Positions 52,369 to 62,214 of a stretch of DNA of 64,000 bases are shown piece after piece. Within the stretch, counting starts at the first letter, position 1, and each line of letters opens with the position of its first letter. Position numbers and translations under genes: made by a program. The notes under the pieces were generated by a model, which saw nothing but the letters and a program-made list of their open reading frames with translations, searched no databases and was not told the DNA's origin. Source of the stretch: Candidatus Zixiibacteriota bacterium (GTDB taxonomy: Bacteria > Zixibacteria > MSB-5A5 > GN15 > FEB-12); assembly GCA_020351995.1 (NCBI GenBank), contig CP070674.1, forward strand, positions 2,180,667 to 2,244,666, given 5' to 3'.

Positions 52369-55300
52369 ATGAAGCTATATATTGTCTTTCTTCAATGCCT
52401 TGAGCGCATCAGGGCCCGGGCGAGCGAGCACATTCTGGGATTCTTCCTTATTATCCTGATGTTCGGGGCCGCCAATCCCACCTCACATGCCCAGGCAAAG
52501 AATATAGAGGTAATCTCGTCATCGGAAACCGGGTTTCATTTCCGAATTGCGCTTGACCCGGCCGGGCTGAATTGGTTCGCCGACGAAGATTCCCTGTGGA
52601 CCGGGTATACAACTGTACAGGTCGGCGTTCCCTATGGAACTCAACCGAGGGTCGTTCTTTCGCGGGGTAGTGAGCTGTCTGAACTTGGTGAGAACTATCT
52701 TCAGGGCAAGAGTCTGTCGGGGAGGGAGAAGACTCTGGTCGAGATCGGGGAGCCGGCGACGATTCGTGGAAGACAGATCGCTGGCATCAGAATTTACCCG
52801 GTAGTCGGGGGCGCGATGTATCGAGAGGTTGAGGTAAAGTTGACATTTGAGGGCACTGCCCCGACCGACATGGAGGCCGCGGCAGACCCTCATTTTGAAA
52901 AGATCTTCAGAGCAGTACTGGCCAATTATGATCAGTTTAGAGCCTGGCCTGTCTCACCGAGACCGGCCAGCAAGCCGACGGCTATTCAGGCCGGCCCTTT
53001 TGATCCATCGAACGAATGGTATAAACTATCCGTGAATCAGACCGGTCTGCATAAGCTTACGGGAGCTCAACTCGAGGCGGCCGGATTGTCGCTGAGCGAA
53101 GTATCATCGGACGAGATAAAGATGTTTAGTGGCGGGGGAATGCCTCTGGAATTTCCCAACGATCAGCCTCGTCCTGTCTTTACGGAAATCTCTATCTTGG
53201 TTCGAGACGGTCAGGATGGATGGTTTGACCGCGATGATTACGTGCTTTTCTTCGGTGAGGCTCAGGACAGATGGGTTTATAGCGCCGATGCCGCGCCGGA
53301 GTATATCGATAATCCGTATTGCGACCATAATGTTTACTGGCTGACAGTGTCAGGTGGCAGTGGCCTTAGAATGCAGTCGACGAACAGCATGACGCCGGGG
53401 ACGTTTGTCGACACATACCGAAATTATGAGCATGTCGAGCAGGATAATCTTCTAAGAAAGCTGAATGTCGGTCGGGTCAGTGACTATTACAACTGGTACT
53501 GGACAGATCAGCAGGCGCTTACATTCTGGGTACCGGTCAGCGGGTTAGTCCCCGATGATACGGCTAATGTCAGCATCTCGGCCAGGACCGGAGGCAGTTA
53601 CGTCGACCTGTGGGTGAATGGCGAACCGGCGATTAATAAGCTTTGCGGGTCCCGGAGCTGCACGTTTGGCACCACATCGCTTCTGGATGGATCTAACCAG
53701 GTCACTTTGGCTCTGTACCCCGCGTACGAGGCACCACCCTATTTAAATTATTTTGAGGTGAACTACAGCCGCGAAAATCTCCCGGTGAATGATAAGCTGG
53801 ATCTGACCCTGGGAACCTCCTCCGAAATTCTCACAGTAGAAGTTGCCAACGAGTTTTCATCCGATCCGCTGGTGCTCGACGTGAGCAATCCACTGCAGCC
53901 GCGGATTGTTGACCCAATGGTGGTCAACACGGATTATATCGAGTTTAGTTCGGAGGGAGACCTGTCAGTGTATCGGCGTTATTATCTGACCCCCGAGAAT
54001 TCTGCGGCTACCCCGATTTCGGTTCGCCTGGCATCGCCGGTTGACTTGTACGCGATCTCACAGCAGGTGGATCTGATAGTTGTCACGCCCCGGGTCTTCA
54101 TGTCATCGCTGGAGCCTTATCTGGATTACCGTCGGGCCGGTGGGTACACGGTCGCAGTTGCGGCGGTAGAGGATATCATGGACAACTTCGCTTTTGGCAT
54201 GTATGACCCGACGGCCATTCGCGACTTTCTGAAGTTCGCCTACGAGAACTATCCGTCGCCGGCACCCTCCGCGGTCCTCTTTGTGGGTGACGCTAATTAC
54301 GACTATCTGGACATTCTGGGCACCGGTACGCCTAATTATCTCCCCCCGCATATTTCATCTCTTGATTATTCGGCTTCCGACGATAACTATGTTTATTTCG
54401 GCTATTACGGGATTCTTGACAGTGACACTTCGTACCTGGATGGCGACCGCGGATTTGACATGATTTGCTCTCGCTGGCCGGTAAGGTCTCAGCAGGAAAT
54501 ACAGGTTATAACCGACAAGATTGCGCGATATGAGTCGGCCTCCCAGTTCGGCATATGGCGTAACAAGATTACGCTGGTGGCCGATGATGAGCGAGCCGGA
54601 AGCTCATCGTCTCTGGAGACTATTCACGTCCTCGACACAGAGGAGCTCGAGAACGAGCACATTCCGGCTTTATTTACGCGAGACAAGATTTATCTCTGGG
54701 AGTATCCGTTCGTGGGCCGTGAGAAACCGGAAGTAAACGACGCTATCGTTCGAGCCATCAATGACGGATCCCTGATGGTTAACTATGTTGGCCACGGTAA
54801 TCCCGATGTCTGGGCCCATGAGCATGTGCTGTGGCGCGGTGTGGACTTACCGCGTCTCAACAACAGGGAGCGGTTGCCACTGGTTTTTGTGGCATCGTGC
54901 GCGATCGGGTATTTTGACGACCCGTCGCGAGAGGGTATGGCTGAAGATTTCCTGACCCACTCGAATGGCGGAGCCGTCGGGATCATCGCGGCAACCCGCC
55001 TGGTTTACGCCAGCGCCAACGCTGATTTTAATCAGGAGACGTATGATAAGCTTCTTTATGCGGACTCGCTATCGATCTGCGAGGCGGTCTATGCGGCCAA
55101 GTTAGCGCGCCAGTACCTCGGCGGAGTTCCCTCGCCGATCACCAATGACCGCAAGTTCCTGTTCTTCGGCGAGCCCTTCGTGAGACTGGCCGTTCCGAGG
55201 CTGGATATCGAGGTTACCGCGACCCCAGACACCTTGCTGGCACTCGGCAAAACGGTGGTAGCTGGACGGGTGGTCGATGAAAATTTAGCCACTTACGCCC

Positions 55301-56253
55301 ATGACGGCGTCTTATATGTAGAAGTACTGGACTCGGAGAGAGATAAGGTGTATCGTGTCGTGAATTCTGATGGCAGCATTATGGCGGAAGTGGAATACGC
55401 CGTCACCGGACCTACCATACACCGTGGGTCTGCCACCATAGATAACGGTGAGTTTAGTTTCGACTTCCTCGCGCCCCTGGATATAGGATACGGCGGGGAT
55501 GGCGCCAGGATCTTGGTATACGCGCAGTTTGACAACATTGACGGCGCGGGGATTATCGATTCCATCGCGGTATCTGATTCGGTGGCCTCATCGGACGACG
55601 TTTTGGGTCCCACGGTCGAAATCTCCTTCCTTGGCCGACAGAACTTCATCAGCGGTGACCCTATCGCGAAAGACGCACGAATGCGGGTGGTTGTATCAGA
55701 TCCTTCCGGGGTAAACCTCACCGGCTCGATTGGGCACGGTATTACGATGGAAATAGACCGGCAATCTGAAAACACAGTGAATTTGACGCCTCTGTTCGAG
55801 TCATACCGGGATAACTATACTACCGGTGAACTGGAGTATCAGTTCGAAGGCCTAACAGCCGGGAATCATCATTTCAAGATAAAGGCCTGGGACAACGCTA
55901 ACAATTCGACCGCTTACGAGTTCGATGCTGAGGTACTTACCTCAGGGGGGCTGGCTATTCGGGAATTGCTGAATTATCCGAATCCCATGAAGGAATCGAC
56001 CCGGTTTTCTTTCTACCTTACTCAGCCCACGGAAAAATTTTCCCTCGAATTGTGTACGTTGTCCGGCAGAAAGATAAAAAGCTTCTTTCGTTATGCTCTT
56101 GAACCGGGTTATCATGACGATATAGAGTGGTATGGAACAGATGCCGATGGTAGCCGTGTGGCTACCGAAGTATATATCTATAAAGCAACGGCTTACCCTG
56201 CCGCCGGCGGGGAGAAAGTCGAATCCTTTGGAAAGTTGATATTAATCAATTAA
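52369..56253 (+). CDS. porU: PorU-like type IX secretion C25 peptidase/sortase
   Basis: This 1294-residue exported protein is a gingipain-fold (C25) peptidase with the long N-terminal beta region and C-terminal Ig-like domains of PorU. In Bacteroidetes PorU cuts the C-terminal sorting domain from type IX cargo at the cell surface and attaches A-LPS. The C25 domain spans about 565-940: it opens 'LIVVTPRVFMSSLEPYLDYR', has the catalytic His809 in NYVGHGNPDVWAHE and the nucleophile Cys844 in VASCAIGYFDD. The last 100 residues ('LNYPNPMKESTRFSFYLTQ' to the end) are a type IX/FlgD-like domain. The signal region is 'HILGFFLIILMFGAANPTSHA'. The PorV-family gene follows after 16 bases, which strongly supports the call. 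Confidence 0.9.
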   Translation: MKLYIVFLQCLERIRARASEHILGFFLIILMFGAANPTSHAQAKNIEVISSSETGFHFRIALDPAGLNWFADEDSLWTGYTTVQVGVPYGTQPRVVLSRGSELSELGENYLQGKSLSGREKTLVEIGEPATIRGRQIAGIRIYPVVGGAMYREVEVKLTFEGTAPTDMEAAADPHFEKIFRAVLANYDQFRAWPVSPRPASKPTAIQAGPFDPSNEWYKLSVNQTGLHKLTGAQLEAAGLSLSEVSSDEIKMFSGGGMPLEFPNDQPRPVFTEISILVRDGQDGWFDRDDYVLFFGEAQDRWVYSADAAPEYIDNPYCDHNVYWLTVSGGSGLRMQSTNSMTPGTFVDTYRNYEHVEQDNLLRKLNVGRVSDYYNWYWTDQQALTFWVPVSGLVPDDTANVSISARTGGSYVDLWVNGEPAINKLCGSRSCTFGTTSLLDGSNQVTLALYPAYEAPPYLNYFEVNYSRENLPVNDKLDLTLGTSSEILTVEVANEFSSDPLVLDVSNPLQPRIVDPMVVNTDYIEFSSEGDLSVYRRYYLTPENSAATPISVRLASPVDLYAISQQVDLIVVTPRVFMSSLEPYLDYRRAGGYTVAVAAVEDIMDNFAFGMYDPTAIRDFLKFAYENYPSPAPSAVLFVGDANYDYLDILGTGTPNYLPPHISSLDYSASDDNYVYFGYYGILDSDTSYLDGDRGFDMICSRWPVRSQQEIQVITDKIARYESASQFGIWRNKITLVADDERAGSSSSLETIHVLDTEELENEHIPALFTRDKIYLWEYPFVGREKPEVNDAIVRAINDGSLMVNYVGHGNPDVWAHEHVLWRGVDLPRLNNRERLPLVFVASCAIGYFDDPSREGMAEDFLTHSNGGAVGIIAATRLVYASANADFNQETYDKLLYADSLSICEAVYAAKLARQYLGGVPSPITNDRKFLFFGEPFVRLAVPRLDIEVTATPDTLLALGKTVVAGRVVDENLATYAHDGVLYVEVLDSERDKVYRVVNSDGSIMAEVEYAVTGPTIHRGSATIDNGEFSFDFLAPLDIGYGGDGARILVYAQFDNIDGAGIIDSIAVSDSVASSDDVLGPTVEISFLGRQNFISGDPIAKDARMRVVVSDPSGVNLTGSIGHGITMEIDRQSENTVNLTPLFESYRDNYTTGELEYQFEGLTAGNHHFKIKAWDNANNSTAYEFDAEVLTSGGLAIRELLNYPNPMKESTRFSFYLTQPTEKFSLELCTLSGRKIKSFFRYALEPGYHDDIEWYGTDADGSRVATEVYIYKATAYPAAGGEKVESFGKLILIN

Positions 56254-56269
56254 ATCTTGGAGAGATCGT

Positions 56270-58894
56270 ATGAAACCGACGAAATCGCTTGTCCCAATCC
56301 TGGTGTTCCTTGTCGTGGTGGCTCTGGCCGGCCAGTCTCATGCCGACATCTCGAATTCCGCCGCCCTTTATCTGCGAATCGCCCCGGGCGCCCGAGCCGC
56401 AGGTATGGGAGAAGCCTATGTGGCCATTGCGGATGACGCTACCTCCACTCACTGGAACCCCGCTGGACTGGGGGCTTACCCGTTATCGCCAGGCTGGTTA
56501 CAGGCTTCGGTTCCGTCTGACCTGCAGCCACTCAGCGGCGCCGCGGCCTTGAAAACCCGGCGCGGCCACAATTACGCCGCATATGATATCTGGGCTATGA
56601 CCGCAAAAGGGCTGGCCAGATTCGACAATAAAGACTGGTATACTTACGAAGAGTTCGGTACCAAGACCGACCAGACTCTCGAGGAAATTGTTTCCTCATA
56701 TTTCAATCTCACCGATCCCGATCAGATTGCCGCTGTTGTCAAAGAAGTCGCGCGGTTCAACGCCGCACATTCGTACGGCTATCTTGACAGTCTGAGAACA
56801 AAGGTTATGAAGGCCGTGCCGGAAAGTTACAGCGGAATAGCCTCGCTCACCGGGGGATTCGATAGCTTGGTGGCCGGCTACGACCGTTGTCTGATCCTGT
56901 GGGAGCAGGTCGACGAAGTCGAGGCCGTCTTTGAAGAGGGCATGACCGACGGTGACCTTAGTGAAAAGGAAATTGATCGGATAAACTTCGCCGTTGAGAA
57001 ATCGCGGGCACGGTTTCTTCCCGAACAATTGTACATCGGTTATTCCGCGCTCATTGGCGACCAACTGCTGAGCGTTGCTTCCACTCGTGAGTTTCTCGTT
57101 GTGGCCGGGGAAGGTGGAATATACACCTTCAACGGCAAGCAGTGGCAAACCTATACCACCGCTAACGGTTTACCCTCGGGCAACATCACCGCGCTCGCCG
57201 GTAACGACCTTTACGTATTCGTAGCGACGGATAAGGGTATTGTCTTTCTCGATGGCTACGAGATGACACTTGTCGGTGCTGAGGGCGAGTTGCCGGAAGG
57301 AAATGTTTCTTCGGTCGTAGCAGGAGAAGGCGAAGAGGTTTGGGCGGTTGTGAACAACGTTCTTTACCGCTTTAACGGTGAGGCCTGGTTGGATCACTTC
57401 GAATATCAAGTTGTGATTGATGACACTCCGGAAAAGATCGCCGAAAAACTGGTTATTTACGGTACCGAGGCCGAAAAAGACGCTTTTTTAAAAGCCATGA
57501 TGAAACTAAACTCTCCTGGCGCACCTGATGCCGCGGCCGACTCGACGGCCGAAACCGAGCAACCGGGTCAGTTAGCTCTGGAACCGGGCAAGGTAATTAA
57601 GGCCCCGTTCACGGTGGGGTTCAAGGGTAATGTCGCCAAGATCTACATGACCGTCTCCGGTCGCCTCTGGGTTGGCACAAGTTATGGTATTATCTACCGT
57701 GACGGTGATGAGTGGGAACTTGCCGGCTACCGTGAATACACTGTTACCGCCGGAGACCGCCTCAGTGATATTGTTGCTCTACCGGGTACGAGTCCGGACC
57801 TGGATGTTGAAGGGTACAAAGCCGCTCTGATGGATATCAACGATCTGCAGGGTGAGCAACTCACACCCGGTCAGGTTATCAGGGTCTACAAGAATCCCAC
57901 CGCGGCACCGGTCTATGATATGACCGAGCGGCGTGGCCATACCTTCTTCTCAACCAGTCTCGGCATGCTGGAGCACGACGGTACGGCGTGGGGTAGAGTT
58001 GATGTGCACGGATTGGAGGATACCGAAATCCTGACCGTTCAGTCTCTGGATGATGAGTTGTGGTTTTCAGGAAAACGAAAAGTCGTCTACCGTGCCAACA
58101 GTAAGACCGATATCTCGATGATGTATGTCAAGTGGCTGCCCGAGTTGGCCGACGACCTGTACTATGCTTTTGCCTCCCTCGCGACTCACGTGGAAGGATG
58201 GGGCACGTTTGGCGGTAACTTTACCTATATCTCATACGGGACAATAACCCGCACGGGTTCCTCACCGGACGACATCCAGGGGACATTTGATTCCTATGAT
58301 TTCGCCCTTACCGGTTCCTGGGGAACGTCGGTAACAGACAAACTTAAGACCGGGGTATCGGCCAAGCTCTTGGTTTCACGACTTTCTCCTCAGGGGGCTG
58401 ATCAGGAGCTCGGCGAGGGCTCGGCGACCGGCTTCGCGGTTGACGTCGGTTTGATCTATCAGTGGACACCTCGCCTGAACTTGGGTATGGCGATAACAAA
58501 TCTTGGACCGGATCTGGCTTACATCGATGCCAGCCAGGCTGATCCGCTGCCGCGAAACCTCGCCCTCGGATTCGCCTACAAACTTCTTCAGACTGATTAC
58601 TATCATCTTCTGGTCACGGCTGAAGTGAATAAGTCACTGGTCGGTGTCGATGACGGGTTCAGCGAGGAATTGGAGCAGCTGGTTCTCAACGGCGGTGCCG
58701 AGTTCCTGTACAGTGATATACTCGCTCTCCGGGGTGGTTACGTTTACGATCAGGAAGGTGACGTGAAGATCGCAACCGTCGGTATCGGTCTGGGCCCGCT
58801 GGGAATATTCAAGTTCGATTTCGCTTATATACCGAGCCTTAACGACGTGGTGCTGGAGAATACCCTGCGTATCTCGCTGGCCATCCAGCCATGA
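56270..58894 (+). CDS. PorV-family outer-membrane protein with inserted propeller blades and LysM-like modules
   Basis: This 874-residue protein has a signal peptide (to about 25). Its N-terminal stretch is characteristic of PorV/PorQ barrels ('LRIAPGARAAGMGEAYVAIA', 'DDATSTHWNPAGLG', residues 33-67). The barrel resumes at about 622 ('WLPELADDLYYAFASLATHV', EGWGTFGGNFTYISYG) and ends 'LRISLAIQP'. Between them lie about 520 extra residues: two-component-regulator-type propeller blades ('NGKQWQTYTTANGLPSGNI', 'LYVFVATDKGIVFLDG', 'GRLWVGTSYGIIYRDGDEW') as in PorZ, a helical segment (about 105-260), a clear LysM-like module (about 490-540, YTVTAGDRLSDIV...LTPGQVIRVY) and a degenerate one (about 385-450). 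PorV shuttles cargo to PorU; PorZ binds A-LPS. This fusion may do both. Confidence 0.85.
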   Translation: MKPTKSLVPILVFLVVVALAGQSHADISNSAALYLRIAPGARAAGMGEAYVAIADDATSTHWNPAGLGAYPLSPGWLQASVPSDLQPLSGAAALKTRRGHNYAAYDIWAMTAKGLARFDNKDWYTYEEFGTKTDQTLEEIVSSYFNLTDPDQIAAVVKEVARFNAAHSYGYLDSLRTKVMKAVPESYSGIASLTGGFDSLVAGYDRCLILWEQVDEVEAVFEEGMTDGDLSEKEIDRINFAVEKSRARFLPEQLYIGYSALIGDQLLSVASTREFLVVAGEGGIYTFNGKQWQTYTTANGLPSGNITALAGNDLYVFVATDKGIVFLDGYEMTLVGAEGELPEGNVSSVVAGEGEEVWAVVNNVLYRFNGEAWLDHFEYQVVIDDTPEKIAEKLVIYGTEAEKDAFLKAMMKLNSPGAPDAAADSTAETEQPGQLALEPGKVIKAPFTVGFKGNVAKIYMTVSGRLWVGTSYGIIYRDGDEWELAGYREYTVTAGDRLSDIVALPGTSPDLDVEGYKAALMDINDLQGEQLTPGQVIRVYKNPTAAPVYDMTERRGHTFFSTSLGMLEHDGTAWGRVDVHGLEDTEILTVQSLDDELWFSGKRKVVYRANSKTDISMMYVKWLPELADDLYYAFASLATHVEGWGTFGGNFTYISYGTITRTGSSPDDIQGTFDSYDFALTGSWGTSVTDKLKTGVSAKLLVSRLSPQGADQELGEGSATGFAVDVGLIYQWTPRLNLGMAITNLGPDLAYIDASQADPLPRNLALGFAYKLLQTDYYHLLVTAEVNKSLVGVDDGFSEELEQLVLNGGAEFLYSDILALRGGYVYDQEGDVKIATVGIGLGPLGIFKFDFAYIPSLNDVVLENTLRISLAIQP

Positions 58895-58910
58895 GACAGG
58901 AGAGAGTCTA

Positions 58911-61900
58911 TTGGATAATAGGACTGTCCGTGGATTACGCAGCGTACTCATATTGATCTAGTTAACGGCGGCGGCCGCAACCGCCGCCGCCGACAAAAAG
59001 CTGATAATTAATGGTAAGCAACCGCTGGACTCCCCAGCCGGAGAAAATCCTGTCCGGCATCCCTGCCTGACGCCCTTTAGCTCTGACCGAATACTTTTAC
59101 CGCTCGAAAGAGAGCATCCCTGGAGTCTGCCGAAGGCGGCCCTGGCCGCCGATTTTAGCGATACCATCAACGTGCTCGTATTGCGCTACAACTTCCGATA
59201 CGAGGAAACTGACAACCCCAACACCACTGGCCGCGGGCATATGAATCTTTACGTGCCGGTCGACGCTGCCGATACGGCCCTGTACCTCGATACCGCCGGT
59301 CATTTCATCGACCCGCCCCCTCATGATTCGCTTTATTTCGACGCCCACATGCGAGCCTTGAAGATCTACTGGGAGATCGTCTCTGACGGCAAAATAACCC
59401 TGACATGGGACATATATCCCTCGACGCCGGATTCTCTATACGAATTACCTGAGGAAATGGGTTATTACGGCAAGTGTGACCCTGCGCAGGTCCTCGACGG
59501 CATCGTGGACCTTTTCATAGATGCCGTCAAACTGGCCGATACCGCTAGCCCGGAAATACTTTTTTCTGATTACGAATCGATATTTATCATGCACGCCGGT
59601 TCCGGTCGTCAAAGTGATATTGGTTTTCCGCCCACCTGTGGTGACATTTTTACCGGTTTTATCAGGTTTGGCGACTCGGTCGGTGTCGACCATGACTCCA
59701 ATTATGTCCGCAGCGCGCTGGTCGCACCCGAAACCGACAATCAGGACAATCGCCCCATGGCACTCAATGCTACTCTTGCCCACGAGTTCGGCCACCAGCT
59801 GGGTCTGGCTGATCTTTATAGCACCTACAGCTTCATGAGCATGCTGGGTGATTTCGCCCTGATGGACAATAACGGGTTCGGAACCGGCATCGACTTCGGG
59901 TTCAGCGCCGGTACCGTGCTCGGTGCCATACCGGTGTATCCGATGTGCTGGTCACGGGCATACTTGGGCTTTGTCGATGTTGTGGATTATCGCCAGGGCA
60001 GCGATATCCCTATCGTGGCGGCGGAGATGATATCGGAAAGAATAAAAGTCGCCCGGATACCGATTACGGAGAATGAATACTACCTTATTGAGAACCGGAT
60101 AATCGATCTTGATGGCGAGCCCGTTGCGGCGAAGGCCGACAGCGCCCGGTCGGTGATCCTGGGTCCCACTGATACTGCCGGAGCGTACTTTAATCGTGAA
60201 TACGATTTTCTCATGCCGGGCTCCGGTATGCTCATATTTCACGTCGATGAGCGGGTCGCGGCGCTGGATTACAATTACGATGGTTACGACAACTTTCACG
60301 ATAATCATCTCCAGTGGCCCTTCGATATATATGGAAATCCGGTTGACCGCTTTATCACCCTGGTAGAGGCCGATGGCATCGTGAACTTCGGTGGCGTTTA
60401 CCGCTCGGGTTACGGAAGTGAAGACGATATGTTCCGAGACGACCGGGGCGATGCTTTCACACCCAACACCAATCCTCCGGCCATAGACAACTCCGGAAAT
60501 AACACTCATATATACATCACGGATATTACTCGTGCCTCGGAAACTGTTGGTGACAACACTGTGATGCGCGATACACTCATGTTCTTCGACGTCGAGACCG
60601 ACCGGCTCGTCGAGGACTTCCCGGTTCGCGCCGGGTACCCGGCTCTCGGTATATCGCCGGTTGCGGACGATCTCGATGGTGACGGTAACCCCGAAATCAT
60701 CATAGCTTCGGATACATTGCTGTCGGTGGTTACACCGGATGGCCAGAACTTCCTGCGCCAGTTCACCGGTTGTGAGAGCTGTCCAATTTATTTAGATACA
60801 GCTTTTGCGACGGTCAACTATGGCCAGCCGGACACGGTGCCTGCGTTCGCGATTACACCGAATACAATTACTGCCGGTCCCGTAGCTGGCGAATTCGCGC
60901 CCGGGGCGGAGGGGAAACTGGTTGTCGTTGGATATTCTGCGGAAAATGGCAGCGGCGGAGTGCAATTGTATGAGTTGCGCGATGATGACGAAGATGGTCT
61001 CGCCGATTTGGCCCATGGCGTCGATACCAGTTACTTCCTGACTGACGGGAAACCTATCGCGGCCGCGTTTGGAGATTGGCTGGCAATCGTAACGGACAGC
61101 GGACGGATCTATGTGAAAAAATCGTATTCCGACTTGACGGAATTTCGGAGGATTGAAGAGCCATACGTCTACGGGATGTGTCAACCCGGTGATTCCATTC
61201 CTGTGATTCTGACAGGAGAGGGTCAATTCAGTTATCTTCGCTATAACACGGAGACGACAGCGGATCGATTGTACATTAGCGAGCTGTATACTTTGGGACC
61301 GGCCGCGATGGATTATGATGCCGACGGTGATTGGGAAATCGTTGTCTGTCGGCCGGACGGTGGGATTCTGCTCGTTGAACTTGATCTTACGGCTCCTGCA
61401 TACACCACGCTTGCTCAGAGAGATATGAAATTTGAATTCACGACCCGGCCGGTGGTGGGTGATGTGGACATGGACGGCCAACCTGACATCATCATCGGCG
61501 GAAGAAACGCTGTCTACGCCTTTAATCATGAGCTTACTCTGAAGACTTCGTTTCCCATAGAAGTAAACGATCGCTTCCCGAATGATCCGCTGACTGCCGC
61601 TCCGATTGTAGCCGATATCGAGGCCACCGGTCCACCCGAAATCGTCTTTCCCACCCTGACAGGCAACATCTATTCGTTTGGTCTTGAACCCTCTTACGGT
61701 TTTCCGCTGTCGGCCGGGGAGATGGCTTCAGGTTCGCCGGTATACCTGGTTGACACGGTCGGCGGTAAACTTGGTTATCTCGGGGCCGACGGGTGGTTCT
61801 ACCTGTGGCATGTCGATGAAGATGATGACGCCGTGTTCTGGCCTATGTTTGGCGGTGATGTGGGGGCGACATTCGCTTTCGATAGCGGGAAACTTCCCGC

Positions 61901-62204
61901 TCTGAAAGAATACGCTGCCCTCTTGCCGGAGCGGAGCTTTTATAATTACCCCAATCCCGTTGTTGACGGTGCTACCACGATCCGGTATTTTCTGGCTCAG
62001 GACGCGGTAAGTGTCACCCTGGACATTTATGACCTGTCCGGCAGGCAGGTGGGCAGTCTGTCGGGTCCGACCTCGGGCCGGGTCGACAACGAATTGGTGT
62101 GGGAATGCGAGGGAGTCACACCGGGAGTCTATCGGTGTGTAATTAATGCTGATTTCGGTGGAACAATTGAAACCGCATTCACTGATATCGCTATAATAAG
62201 ATAG
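58911..62204 (+). CDS. M6-like secreted metalloprotease with FG-GAP repeats and type IX-like tail; signal peptide interrupted by TAG
   Basis: The long open frame runs from 58962, and the first standard start inside it is GTG at 59172. That start would drop the N-terminal domain edge and all export signals. The same frame upstream gives TTG at 58911 after AGGAGAG, then a signal-like peptide (MDNRTVRGLRSVLILI, TAG at 58959-58961, then LTAAAATAAADKK). One TAG thus sits in the hydrophobic core. Counting that TAG codon, the protease zinc site is HEFGHQLGLADLY (His291, Glu292, His295), as in M6/immune-inhibitor peptidases. FG-GAP/VCBS-like repeats follow ('VADDLDGDGNPEIIIAS', 'YDADGDWEIVVCRPDG', 'GDVDMDGQPDIIIGG'), then a type IX-like tail ('FYNYPNPVVDGATTIRYFL'). 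It is likely PorU/PorV cargo if expressed. Confidence 0.8.
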
Positions 62205-62214
62205 GAGACTGTTC

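Noticed and set aside
58891-58956. Alternative short frame ATG at 58891 overlapping the PorV-like stop
   Set aside because: It ends after 21 codons and does not join the protease frame; the TTG at 58911 gives a signal peptide in the right frame.
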